Positions 39,868 through 50,886 of a DNA stretch of 64,000 nt are shown piece after piece. Every line of letters starts with the position of its first letter. The stretch's first letter is position 1. The stretch comes from Lathyrus oleraceus (taxonomy: Eukaryota; Streptophyta; Magnoliopsida; Fabales; Fabaceae), in assembly GCF_024323335.1 (NCBI RefSeq), contig NC_066579.1, forward strand, positions 246,381,575 through 246,445,574, given 5' to 3'. Position numbers and translations under genes: made by a program. The notes beneath the pieces are model-generated. The model was not told the DNA's origin. It searched no databases and saw nothing but the letters and a program-made list of their open reading frames with translations.

Positions 39868-42220
39868 TTAGGCGAAGTATTTCTTGACTGCATCTGCGTT
39901 CATAGGACGAGTGAACTCTTCACCATCCATAGTTGTAAGAATCAATGCACCGCCTGAAAAGGCTCTCTTAACAACATATGGGCCTTCATAATTGGGAGTC
40001 CATTTTCCTCGGGAATCTGGCTTGAATGATAAAATTTTCTTGAGCACAAGGTCACCTTCTCTGAGCACAAGGTCACCTTCTCTGATAAAATTCTTCATCC
40101 TCTGCTGATATAACTGACCATGACACATGGCAATTAACCTCTTCTCTTCAATCAAATTCAATTGGTCAAACCTGGTCTGACACCATTCAGCTTCAGTCAA
40201 CTTGGCTTCCATGAGCACATGCAACGAAGGAATCTCAACCTCTACGGGGAACACTGCTTCCATACCATAAACAAGAGAGAAAGGGGTTGCCCTTGTTGAA
40301 GTGCGGACGAATGTATGATACCCATGTAAAGCAAATGGGAGCATCTCATGCCAATCCTTATACGTGACAACCATCTTCTGAATAATCTTCTTGATGTTCT
40401 TATTTGCAGCTTCAACACCCCCATTCATCTCGGGTCTATAGGGAGAAGAATTATGATGTGCAATCTTGAAGTCTTTCCAAAGAGCTTCCACCATATTGTT
40501 ATTCAAGTTCGATCCATTATCAGTAATGATCTTACTTGGCACACCATAATGGCATATAATCTGATTCTTGATAAACCTTACAACAACTTGCTTGGTTACA
40601 TTCGCATACGATGCTGCTTCAACCCATTTTGTGAAGTAGTAAATTGCCACCAAAATGAAACGATGTCCATTCGAAGCTTTGGGCTCAATCATCCCAATCA
40701 TATCAATTCCCCACATGGATAAGGGCCATGGGGAAGAGATAACATTCAATAGTGTCAGAGGAACATGAATCTTATCAGCATAAATTTGGCACTTGTGGCA
40801 CTTCTTCACAAACTTGCAACAGTCAGATTCCATTGTCAGCCAATAGTAACCCGCTCACAACATCTTCTTCGCCATTGCATGTCCATTGGAATGAGTACCA
40901 AAGGAACCTTCATGCACTTCAGTCATCAACAAGTCTGCTTCGTGTCTATCCACGCATCTGAGCAAAACCATTTCGAAGTTTCTCTTGTACAGTACATCAC
41001 CATTCAAGTATAAATTATCGGCTAATCTTCTCAAAGTCTTCTTATCTTTCAAAGATGCCCCAGGAGGGTAAATCTAACTTTGAAGGAAACATTTGATGTC
41101 GTAATACCATGACTTCTCATCTTTGATCTCTTCAACAGCAAACACATGAGCTGGCCCATCAAGATACATCACAGATAAATTGGGAACTTCATTCCAATAC
41201 TTCACCATAATCATTGATGCCAACGTTGCAAGAGCATCTACCATTCGGTTCTCATCTCGAGGGATATGATGAAATTCAACCTTTGTAAAGAAAGTTGAAA
41301 TCCTCATCGCATAATCTCTATATGGTATTAAACCAGGTTGATTTGTTTCCCATTCTCCTTTGATATGATTCACAACCAAAGCTGAATCACCGAAGACATC
41401 CAAATATTTGATTATGAGATTCATGGCCTTTTCAAGCCCCATAATACAAGCTACATATTCTGCCATGTTGTTTGTACACTTGAAAGTCAATCTAGCTGTA
41501 AATGGTAGATGCGTGCCTTGAGGAGTAATAATCACTTCCCCAATGCCATTTCCATATTGATTAACAACTCCATCAAATACCATGCCCCAACGGGAACCAG
41601 GTTCTGGCCCTTCTTCAAGCAATGGTTCATCACAATCTTTTATTTTCAAGTAAAAAATCTCTTCATCTGGAAAATCATACTGCACTGACTAGTAATCTTC
41701 AATTGGTTGGTGAGCCAAATGGTCAGCTAAGACACTACCTTTGATCGCTTTCTGAGATTGGTATTCTATATCATACTCGGATAACAACATCTGCCAACGG
41801 ACAATTCTCCCAGTTAAAGCAGGCTTCTCAAATATATACTTGATTGGATCCATTTTGGATATAAACCAAGTGGTATGATTCAACATATACTGACACATAC
41901 GCTTAGCAGCCCAAGCCAATGCGCAACAAGTCTTCTCAAGCATTGAATACCGAGTCTCACAATCGGTGAATTTCTTACTGAGGTAATAAATTGCAAACTC
42001 TTTCTTCCTAGTCTCATCTTGCTGACCTAGAACACAACCCATACTATCTTCTAGCACAGTCAAATACATGATCAACGGTCTTCCTTCAACAGGTGGAGAC
42101 AAAATCGGAGGTTCAAGCAAATATTCCTTGATACTATCAAAAGCTTTCTGGTAGTCTTCGGTCCAATCGCAAGACTGGTCTTTCCGAAGAAGCTTGAATA
42201 TAGGCGCACATGTGGCAGTA
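39868..42220 (-). pseudogene. Ogre-4 RNase H and integrase (three stops, RT cut off)
   Basis: A single frame broken by stops at 41689-41691, 41074-41076 and 40855-40857. It holds the end of RT and the first RNase H, the second RNase H (MVFDGVVNQYGNG, TNNMAEYVA, VFGDSAL, NRMVDALATL) and a nearly complete integrase: CHKCQIYADK, WGIDMIG, IITDNGSNL and PEMNGGVEAANK (D, D, E present). Near 40042-40083 a 21-bp block is duplicated in frame (REGDLVL twice). The upstream end is cut by the Athila-1 LTR at 42221. It is a good reference for the integrase part lost in Ogre-1. Confidence 0.9.
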
Positions 42221-43513
42221 TGATGCGTGTTTTTTGCAAGTATACAAACGCGCCAGAGTAATATAAAAGATTTGTCGAATCCACAGAGACCAAACGTCAA
42301 TCTATCGTTATCTATTATTACGGTGTTTATCTAAGGTAATCGAAACAGGGTTTATAAGAGTGCACAATGAAAAATAAAGTATTAAATTAAATTCAATTAA
42401 TAAAGACAGGTTCGAATGTAATTCACATAATCAATTAATAATCCAAGTACTTGCTAATAGAATTACTTATGGGCAGTGTTTCCTACTTTGAAAAGAACCA
42501 ATTTAACGGGAACTGTCGGTTTCGTGTATTCAGAACCGAGTTGTACTCCCTAATCAAACCCTCTTATTGTCACTTATAAAAAGGCGCACATTGCGTTAGA
42601 GTAGTAAACCTATTTTTAAGAAATATAGTGTCTTGACTAAGTTGAAAATTATTTTGACCTGGATTTCTTAACCAAAAGAGGTTCTCACGAACCAGACTCT
42701 AAACTTATAAACGCGTCCAAAAATAGTTTTAAAATCACTTTTCTTTTTAAGTTAAAAACTCCTAATGAACTAAACAAAGCGCTTTCGCTGTATTTGAAAT
42801 AGTTAAAAACAACTAAGTTTAAACAGACGTCGGACAACTTTCGATCTTACCCAACGGAAATTAAGTGCGGGAAAACTTAAGTTGAAAGTCAAAATAGCCC
42901 TTAAGTGTTTCTACGAACAATTGTACGGATTATCGAGTCAATTACGATCCTTACATTCTAACCTTGATAGGTTTAGCCAGACATGGTAAAGTAAAAATGC
43001 ATTTTAATTTTTATCATAAAAATGGATAAATAAAATACTTTAAAAAAAAAAGGTAATAAGTGCGAGTGTAGGAAAGTAAATAAAAGTAGTGCGAGTGCGG
43101 AAAATAAGTTAAAGTAGTGGGGATGAAGGAAAGTAAATAAAAGTAGTGCGGTGCAAGAAATAAAGGAAAGTAGTGCAGTGCGAGAAATAAATAAAGTAAA
43201 ATGCGAGTGCGGGTAAAGTAAACAAAATAAAGGCAGTGCGGGAAAGTAAACAAAATTAAGGCAGTGCGGGAAAATAAAGTACACAAAGGTAAAGCAATAA
43301 AACTTGCTCCAATCGGAGGGTCGAATAAAGTGCGGAACAGAAATGAAAATGGCGGCAGGATTAAACTTCCTTCCAAAGTGCTCCAAACTCGATTACAGAC
43401 TCGATTACACAGTGTGGTAACACTCCGATGTGAAGCGATTACCACTTTTACACAATACTGATATATGCCTAGTTGTAACTAAGTTTGGATGAAGAAATAA
43501 ATGAAATCAAGTC

Positions 43514-43525
43514 CCTATTTATAGG
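43514..43525 (-). promoter_or_regulatory. TATA box of the Athila-1 LTR
   Basis: Minus-strand CCTATAAATAGGG, a classical plant TATA box, about 385 bp into the LTR. Two GC-rich palindromes (43594-43609 and 43698-43711) lie 70 to 185 bp upstream of it. Confidence 0.7.
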
Positions 43526-43593
43526 CAAGAAAAAAACATGGAAATTATAAGGATGCCCCTAAGAATGAAAATGGGCGGGAACCATTTTGTTCT

Positions 43594-43711
43594 TGTGGCG
43601 CCCGCCACAGGAGGAAATTGCAGCGCCTAAGTGGAGATCGTGGGAGACGTGTCAGTCGAGGAGAGGTTAAAACTGGGACACGTCATGGATGGACCCATGG
43701 CGCCCGCCACA
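43594..43711. repeat. Two GC-rich inverted repeats upstream of the Athila-1 TATA box
   Basis: TGTGGCGCCCGCCACA at 43594-43609 and a copy lacking the first two bases of the arm at 43698-43711. The 7-bp arms TGTGGCG/CGCCACA flank only two bases. Confidence 0.75.
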
Positions 43712-43907
43712 GTGGGAGCCACGAGTATAAAATGCTGATTTTTTGGCTTTTTAGCTCATTTTCGCTCCTTTTCTCGATCGGGGCTCCGATTAGACTGAAA
43801 ACCTGAAAACCAAGAAAAACATAGTAATAACATAACAAAATAACAATAAAACAACTAAAATACATGCGAAATCGGAGTCGAAAATACGGTGAATTTCAGT
43901 GTCATCA

Positions 43908-43946
43908 AATTCTCCCACACTTAAACCCTTGCTTGTCCTCAAGCAA
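43908..43946 (-). other. Athila-1 polypurine tract with upstream hairpin
   Basis: On the minus strand TTTAAGTGTGGGAGAATT abuts the LTR start. Just upstream is a perfect stem TTGCTTG/CAAGCAA with loop AGGA (43946-43929). The layout equals that of the Tekay elements. Confidence 0.82.
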
Positions 43947-44908
43947 AACACTTAAATGCTTAAAGAAGAAAAACCGGTGTCGACGAGTTATTCGGGCTAA
44001 AAGGGCTTCTAAGTTCAAGTCGGGATGGAGTGATAGGTACTAACTGAGTGAACCAAGGGTTTCGTGATGAACTTATCCGCAGACACAGACATAAACTCCA
44101 TTCCTATATTAACCAACTGGTATCATCCCATAATACCTAGGCCTACCCCTTCATTTCTTTTTGGGTCCTTTTCATTTAGGCGCAATCACATTAAGCCCGT
44201 TATCCGTACATGCTTCATAGTAGAGGGGCCGGTTAGTGATTCTGATCCTAAACATGGAGTTTCTGGCACATAAATCTGTGTAAACCCTTTTATTTGACCC
44301 AAATGCAGTTGTGGGGGATCATATCGTAATCCGCCCTACTGAGTTCAGCGCCAGATACCTCTGAACCAACTAACAGTGGGTGAGTTTTTTTTCTTTTTCT
44401 TTTGCAGCAAATTTTTACAACTTTTTGGTTTAAATGACCTTGTGAGGGTCATCTATCCCGGAGTTTCCTTTTTCTTTATTTATTGCACTGGATCATTCAC
44501 TTATGTTCATCGGTCCCCTACGTAGAGCATGCTTAGGCCGGAGCTGACTGCTAGAATAAACTACTAAGGACTATACTGAAATGATAATTAAGGCCATGGT
44601 ATATGGGGTTTCGGGAGTGATTCCTATATTCATGTAGTCTATGGTGCTAAAATGATACTGATGTTTCAAAAAGTTCTCCCAAGTCACCACATGCTAACTC
44701 AAACCTGTCTTAAAGCCCAAAAACATTCAGAACAACACTGTTTTCTTTTGTAATTTTTTTTTGGTAGGGCTAAAGGAATGGGGAGATGAGGATGTACTAA
44801 AGATACACTATACTGGTGACTCGTCAGACACATGTATTTTCTAAAACACACTAACTAAAAACAAAATAAAATAAAGTAAACAACTAAAACGCAATAAAAA
44901 TAAACAAT
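43947..44908 (-). other. Athila-1 3' UTR, no gene; internal hairpin plus polypurine tract at its start
   Basis: No coding region is seen. The 3' UTR begins with or just follows a second hairpin plus polypurine unit at 44986-44949 (stem AACATTG/CAATGTT, loop GGGA, then TTTAAGTGTGGGAGGAG), which lies partly in the end of the ORF-1-like frame. Confidence 0.6.
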
Positions 44909-45988
44909 CTAACTAAAAACAGCAAAGGGAAATAGAAAGCGATAAAATCTCCTCCCACACTTAAATCGAACATTGTCCCCAATGTTTCGAAATAAGATAA
45001 AGGGAGAGTAACCTGTCACACTACTGCTGACCACTGGTCCCTTCGCCATCCTCATGTTGTCCTCCAGTTGTTGCTGAATGGTAGAGAGTAGGTCATCACG
45101 CCTTTGTTCTCTAGCCATGTGGTCGCGCCACATCTCCTCAGTAATATAATATCCAGGAGAAGAACCTGCAAAAGAAGAAGATGGTGTGGTGTATGGTGGT
45201 GAAGGGTGATGGGGGGACACATGAGGTACGGGAGATTGCTCTCTCCGATCAAGCTCTTCATCAATATCGTGTCCCTCCTCATCAGTAACATTAGGAGGAA
45301 GTGGACCTAAAACAGGTGGAGCATCTAAATCATAGGTCCAGTTCCTTTCATTACGTACATCAGTACGTCTCGTGCACGGTAAGGCAACAAATGGGATAGC
45401 TACACCATAAATCATAAGCACATAACCTCCCTCTCTTCTCACTCGGCACAATCTCAGCAACTGGTCTTCCAAGAAAAGAGTGCGCCATATCATCTGGAAA
45501 TACCTCATAACAGGGTTGTCGATAACCTGGGACAACTGAGTGGAAGGATCCTGACTCCCTCCACCAGAGATATCGCTCCAGAATTTCTCCACTTCCCTAC
45601 TTAGAAAGTATCCCATCGACGTCTCAGGGATATCGTCGGGGGTAGTCTGAAAACCTAACAAGTCACCGAACTCCTTCTGACTGAAAGAGTACTCAGTCCC
45701 GAATAGCCTGAAAACAGCATGTCCATCTGGTACGGAGTAAGGATCATAAGCAAACGAGCTAAGGAACTCCAAAGTCAGGTTCCTGTAGGTGTTGTTCATG
45801 TCATCAACGAATTCATCCCACTGGAGTTGGTGGCACAAGAATCTGATACTCGGCTCAATGCTGAGGGCGTCCATGCAATCCTGGTCCGAATAGCGTGTAG
45901 GTGCCATAGGGAGCTGGTAGAGAACTATGTATCGCTCCCTCTGGGCGTCATCTCTGAAAGCCACGTGCATGTCATGAAAGTTCTGCAT
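44909..45988 (-). CDS. ATHILA ORF-1-like protein of Athila-1 (359 residues)
   Basis: A frame downstream of pol, at the place of the env-like gene of Athila-type elements. It reads APTRYSDQDCMDALSIEPSI, FLCHQLQWDEFVDD, YRNLTLEFLSSF, DGHAVFRLFGTEYSFSQKEF and GYVLMIYGVAIPF, which fits the ATHILA ORF-1 family, a plant retroelement protein of unknown function. A Pro/Ser-rich stretch follows, then EEMWRDHMAREQRRDDLLST, likely a coiled coil. The last 40 residues run into the conserved hairpin and are doubtful, so the real end may be earlier. No clear signal peptide. It is open although RT and integrase are dead. Confidence 0.75.
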   Translation of the reverse strand: MQNFHDMHVAFRDDAQRERYIVLYQLPMAPTRYSDQDCMDALSIEPSIRFLCHQLQWDEFVDDMNNTYRNLTLEFLSSFAYDPYSVPDGHAVFRLFGTEYSFSQKEFGDLLGFQTTPDDIPETSMGYFLSREVEKFWSDISGGGSQDPSTQLSQVIDNPVMRYFQMIWRTLFLEDQLLRLCRVRREGGYVLMIYGVAIPFVALPCTRRTDVRNERNWTYDLDAPPVLGPLPPNVTDEEGHDIDEELDRREQSPVPHVSPHHPSPPYTTPSSSFAGSSPGYYITEEMWRDHMAREQRRDDLLSTIQQQLEDNMRMAKGPVVSSSVTGYSPFILFRNIGDNVRFKCGRRFYRFLFPFAVFS

Positions 45989-46106
45989 CCTGCAAAGGTT
46001 AGGGAAAAGGATCCTGAAAACACAAACATTGCAAATGATATTTAGTCCTGACGAGAATATGATTAAAAATAAAATAAAGTAAATAAATGCAGAAAAAGTA
46101 AAATAA

Positions 46107-46165
46107 GATAAGAAAATCGTGGGTTGCCTCCCAAGCAGCGCTTGCTTAACGTCGTTAGCTTGACG
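46107..46165 (-). other. Conserved hairpin block after Athila-1 pol
   Basis: On the minus strand a block GACGTTAAGC, then stem AAGCA/TGCTT around AGCGC, then TGGG AGGCAA CCCA as a second stem. It lies between the integrase end and ORF-1. Athila-2 carries the same block at 63521-63567 with a compensated first stem. Confidence 0.72.
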
Positions 46166-46173
46166 ATCGGAAC

Positions 46174-47405
46174 TTATACATCTGTCGTAGGAATTGGTGG
46201 ATCTATCAGAGTGTGGTTGGAGTAGTATGTTGGAATGTCTCCTCCATCATAGAGCTTCAGTCTTTTCCCATTTACAATGAATGGACTACATGTTTCGTTC
46301 TTGATTTCTACAGCTCCGGATCTCAGAATCTTAGATACTTTGAAAGGATCACTCCATCTTGAACGCAGCTTCCCAGGGAAAAGTCGTAACCTAGAATTGA
46401 ACAGGAGAACAGGGTCGCCTACATTGAAATCTTTTTTCACAATTCTTTTGTCATGCCAAGCTTTGGTTCTCTCTTTGTATATTATGGCATTCACGTAGGC
46501 AGATTGCCTGAGTTCTTCCAGTTTATGGATGTCAAGGATACGTTTTTCACCAGCGGTCAGGTAATCCAAATTCAAAGTTTTAAAGGCCCAATAGGCCTTA
46601 TGCTCTAATTCAAAAGGTAAATGACAGGATTTTCCATAGACTAGTTGGTAGGGAGTTGTTCCTAGAGGGGTCTTGAAAGCGGTTATGTAGGCCCATAATA
46701 CTTCTTGGAACTTCTCAGACCAGTCTTTTCTAAATATAGAAACAGTTTTTTCTAGAATTTCTTTTATCTCCCTATTGGATACTTCTACTTGGCCACTAGT
46801 CTGTGGGTGGTATGGTGTTGCTACTCTATGCCTAACTCCATATTTTCTTAAAAGTTTATCAAATATTCTTGATATATGAAGTGCGATCCTCCATCACTTA
46901 TGACTAAACAGGGTGTTCCAAATCTAGGGAATATATAGTTTTTAAATAACTTGATCACCACTCTAGTGTCGTTTGTGGGTGCAGCTATAGCTTTAATCTA
47001 CTTAGACACGTAGTCCACAACTACTAAGATATACTTGTTTCCTAAGGATGGTGGGAAAGGTCCCATGAAATATATACCCCAAATGTCGAAGAGTTCTACT
47101 TCTTGAATGTTTCTTAGAGGCATTTCGTCACGTCTTGAAATATTTCCCGTGCGTTGGCATCTATCACATTTGACAATGCAAGCATGGACATCACGCCACA
47201 TGGTAGGCCAGAACAGGCCAGCTTGAAGAATATTGGCGTATGTCTTAGAGGTGCTCGCATGTCCACCATAGGGTGCAGAGTGACAATTCTCAATTATACT
47301 TTTTACCTCCTCTTCTGGGTACGAAGTCTGGTTCAGGTGTTCTAGCCTAGAAAGGTGATCAGCTACTACATTTTTAGTGCCTTTTTTATCTCGGATATCT
47401 AAATA
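46174..47405 (-). pseudogene. Athila-1 integrase (broken)
   Basis: Recognisable in pieces and more than one frame: zinc-finger end (CDRCQRTGNISRRDEMP), WGIYFMGPFPPS, where the first catalytic Asp is replaced by Tyr (codon at 47070-47072), then [26 protein letters not shown] with the catalytic Glu, and the C-terminal part [20 protein letters not shown] and GAVEIKNE. An in-frame stop after DYVSK (46998) and a frameshift between 46998 and 46576 also break it. Confidence 0.85.
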
Positions 47406-47429
47406 AAACTCTTGTAGTAATAGAATCCA

Positions 47430-49175
47430 TCAGAGTAACCTGGGCTTGGCATCTTTTTTACTTAATAAGTAACGAATGGCAGCATGATCGGTGTAAACTA
47501 TAATTTTGGTTCCTATTAGATAAGATCTGAATTTGTCTATAGCAAAAACTACAGCTAGTAGTTCCTTTTCAGTTGTTGCGTAGTTAAGTTGGGAGGCGTC
47601 TAGGGTTCTAATGGCATGATAAATCACATGTAATTCTTTATCTTTCCTTTGTCCTAGAACGACTCCAATGGCATAATCACTAGCGTCACACATTATCTCA
47701 AAAGGTTCTGACCAATCAGGGGGTTGCATAATGGGTGCTGAAATCAACGCTTGCTTTAAAAGATTAAATGCTTCATTACATTTTTCATCGAAAATGAATT
47801 TAGCATCTTTCATTAAAAGGCCAGTTAAAGGTTTAGTTATTTTAGAGAAGTCTTTGATAAAATGCCGGTAGAATCGAACATGTCCAAGGAAACTTCGCAC
47901 TTCTCTGATAGTTTTGGGTGGCTTTAGATTATCTATGACTTCTATCTTAGCTCTAACTACCTCAATACCTTTTTCGGAAACTATATGTCCTAAAACAATC
48001 CCTTCGGTGACCATGAAATGACACTTTTCCCAGTTTAGCACAAGGTTCACCTCCACACATCTCTCCAAGATTTTCTCAAGGTTAGCAAGACAATTTTGGA
48101 AATCAAATCTGCAAACCGAGAAAACATCCATAAATACTTCCATGATACTATCTAGGTAATCTGCAAAGATTGACATCATGCAGCGTTGGAAAGTAGTTGG
48201 GGTATTACAGAGTCCGAATGACATTCGTCTGTAGGAAAAAGTTCCATAAGGGCATGTAAAGGTAGTTTTCTCTTGATCTTCGGGGTGGATAGGTATTTGG
48301 AAGAATCCAGAATATCCATCTAGATAGCAAAAGTAAGAGTGTCTGGCTAGACGCTCTAACATCTGGTCTATAAATGGTAAAGGGAAATGATCCTTCCTGG
48401 TTGCTTTATTTAACTTTCTGTAGTCTATGCACATCCGCCATCCTCCTTCTATCCGTTTTGCTACATGTTTGCCTTTATCGTTTTGCACTACTGTGATGCC
48501 TCCCTTTTTAGGTACTACATGCACAGGGCTCACCCACTTACTATCCGAGATCTGATAGATTATACCTGCCTCAAGTAACTTAAGAACTTCTCTTTTAACA
48601 ACATCACTCATTATAGGGTTTATTCTTCTCTGATGTTCTCTGGAGGGCTTTGAATCTTCTTCGAGCAAAATCCGATGCATGCATACGGATGGACTTATAC
48701 CTTTCAGATCAGAGATATTATATCTTAAGGCTGAGGGATATCTTCGTAAAACATCTAAGAGTTGGTATGTTTCCTCTTGGCTCAAGGTAGCACTGACTAT
48801 AACTGGACGGTTCATCTCTTCATCAAGAAACTCATATCTCAGGTTCTTAGGAAGTTCCTTAAGTTCTAAGGTTGGTTTCTTAGGGCATGGCATAGGATCT
48901 GGGGTAAGGGATAAACATTCATAAAGGTTATCATCGATGTAGGGCTTCCTAAAGTTATCATCTTCAAGTATGAGAGTTGATGGCAACTTAATTGTTTTTA
49001 TGATTTCTTCTTGTTCTATTTCCCTAACGCATTTATCAATGATGTCTATGGCATAACATGCGTCTCCCATCACAGGTGCCATAAGAAATTTTGAAAGTAT
49101 AAATTTTATCTCCTCATCACCTACCTCAAAGGTCAACTTTCCTCTCTTGACATCTATTATGGCTCCTGCAGTTGA
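47430..49175 (-). pseudogene. Athila-1 reverse transcriptase and RNase H (active site lost)
   Basis: A long open frame with [38 protein letters not shown] and an RT active site reading FMDVFS instead of FMDDFS (Val codon at 48123-48125), so the second catalytic Asp is gone. RNase H follows: [43 protein letters not shown]. The N-terminus starts with the protease end ([14 protein letters not shown]). The frame stops at 47430. RT would copy the element RNA into DNA; this copy cannot. Confidence 0.9.
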
Positions 49176-50512
49176 TAAGAATGGTCTACCTAGAAGGATT
49201 GGTATACCATCATAGTAGGTTGTAATTCTCCTAAGTTTAACCTCTCACAAACTGCTAAAGGCATTAAGCTCACACTAGCTCCTAAGTCTAGAAAAGCTTT
49301 TTCGATGACATGACTTTCCAAAATACAAGGAATGGAGAAATTTCCAGGATCTTTATCTTTTTTGGCTAACTTATTCTCGGAAATAGAATTGCATTCCAAG
49401 GGCTTCGGATCGTCGAGTCTATGTTTGTTGGTAAGGATGTCTTTGAGAAACTTTGCATAAGAAGGTATTTGGGTGATGGCTTATGTGAAAGGGATTTCTA
49501 CGTGAAGTTTTTCTATAACCTTAATGAATTTCTGATACTGGTTATTGATCTGGGTCTGTTTGAGTCTTTGCGGACATGGTATCGGTGGTTTGTATGGCGG
49601 GGGTGGTACATACGTTTTGTCTTTAGGTTCTTCTCCTTTTTCTCGACCTTCCTGTTTTTCAGATTCCTCTGGTTCCTTCACTTCGTCTGTGGGTTCGGTA
49701 TATTCCTTAGAAGTTTTGGGTTCACTCAATCTTGGGTTAAATCGCTCATCATAAGCGGTCCCACTTCGTAGGGTAATGGCATTGGCTTGTCCTCTCGGAT
49801 TCTATTGAGGTTATCCAGGGAACTGTCCTCCAGGTGTAGTCTGGGGGGCTTGGTTTAAGGCTACCTGAGAGATCTGGGTTTCAAGCATCTTATTGTGAGT
49901 AACTATTTGGTCAACCTTGGTTCTTAACTAGGTAATTAGTTCATTAACGTGAATGTTTTGGTTCATGAACTCTTTGTTTTGTTGGGTTTGAGCAGTGATA
50001 AAATTTTCCACAATTTTCTCAAGGCTCGGCTTTGGTGGCACAGGTTGCATAGGTTGATTTGGTCTTGGGGCTTGGTAACCTGGTTGTCTCGGAGGTGCAG
50101 TGTTTTGGATAGGGTTATTGTTCTTATAGGAGAAGTTCGGGTGATTCCTCCATCCAGGGTTGTAGGTATTTGAATATGGCTTCCCTTGGGCGTAGTTCAC
50201 TTGCTCAGAGTTGGTTTCGTTTAAGAGACTGCATTCTGCAGATTGGTTTCCTTTGGTTCTACATATCTCATATTCTGACGAAACTGCAGCTGCAGTATTC
50301 GGGTTTATACACATATGCTCAACCTTGAGGGCTAACGCATCCATTTTAGCTTGCATCATGTCTATAGAGCTTAACTCATGTACTCCTCCTTGGGCTTCCT
50401 TCTTCTCAACTGTCGCTCGTTCAACTCCCCATGATTGATGGTTTTGAGCCATATCTTCGATAAGGGCACTAGCTTCAGTGTAAGGTTTGTTCATCAGTGC
50501 GCCACCTGCGGC
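49176..50512 (-). pseudogene. Athila-1 gag C-terminus and protease (broken)
   Basis: One frame with stops near 49806 and at 49928-49930 and 49481-49483. Gag part: NKPYTEASALIEDMAQNHQS, a decayed zinc knuckle (CRTKGNQSAEC), SNTYNPGWRNHPNFSYKNNN and a Pro-rich stretch. Then the linker LKDILTNKHRLDD and the protease loop [20 protein letters not shown]. An internal deletion near 49190 removes the middle of the protease and shifts the frame before [11 protein letters not shown]. The N-terminal two thirds of gag are missing because Tekay-2 starts at 50513. Confidence 0.88.
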
Positions 50513-50886
50513 TGTAACAACCCAATTTTAGTAATCATTTCTTATATTATTATTATATTTTATTTCATTTATTTGGAGTATTAATTAATTAATTGGTTGT
50601 TAGGTAGTATAATAATTGATTATATTAATTAATTTGGTGTGTTAATTAATTGGTTTAATTTATTTGAATTAAATAGAGATATTATAATACTAGGTATTAT
50701 TGGGCCTAATAATTAAATTAGAAGTATCATTCTTTAAGCCCAAATATAATACTATAATAGTAAGAGGTGAGGAGAGTGAGAAGTAGGATTCATTTTATCA
50801 ATTGACGGCAGAGAAAGAAAAGAGGAAAAGTAAGGAGAAGAGGGGAAGAACAAGAGAGAAGCTAAGGTTTCCAGTAAATTGAAGAG

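Larger units (their letters stand above)
42221..43907 (-). repeat. Athila-1 3' LTR (1687 bp)
   Basis: On the minus strand from TGATGACACTGAAATTC (43907) to a CGCATCA end (42221), directly after a polypurine tract. It contains a TATA box and two GC-rich palindromes. No gene; frames within it are short and repetitive. Confidence 0.85.
42221..50512 (-). mobile_element. Athila-1: Athila-lineage Ty3/gypsy element, 5' part missing
   Basis: Minus-strand order from the right edge: gag remnant, protease, RT/RNase H, integrase, a conserved hairpin block, an ATHILA ORF-1-like gene, 3' UTR, polypurine tract and 3' LTR (42221-43907). It entered the Ogre-4 RT region (likely target copy CAGTA at 42216-42220). 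Gag is cut at 50512 by the Tekay-2 LTR, and neither the rest of gag nor a 5' LTR follows Tekay-2. RT and integrase active sites are mutated. Confidence 0.9.

Noticed and set aside
42973..43445. Hydrophobic minus-strand frames (137 and 143 codons)
   Set aside because: They arise from repeated AAGTAAATAAAGTAGTGCG-type sequence in the Athila-1 LTR; no conserved motif.
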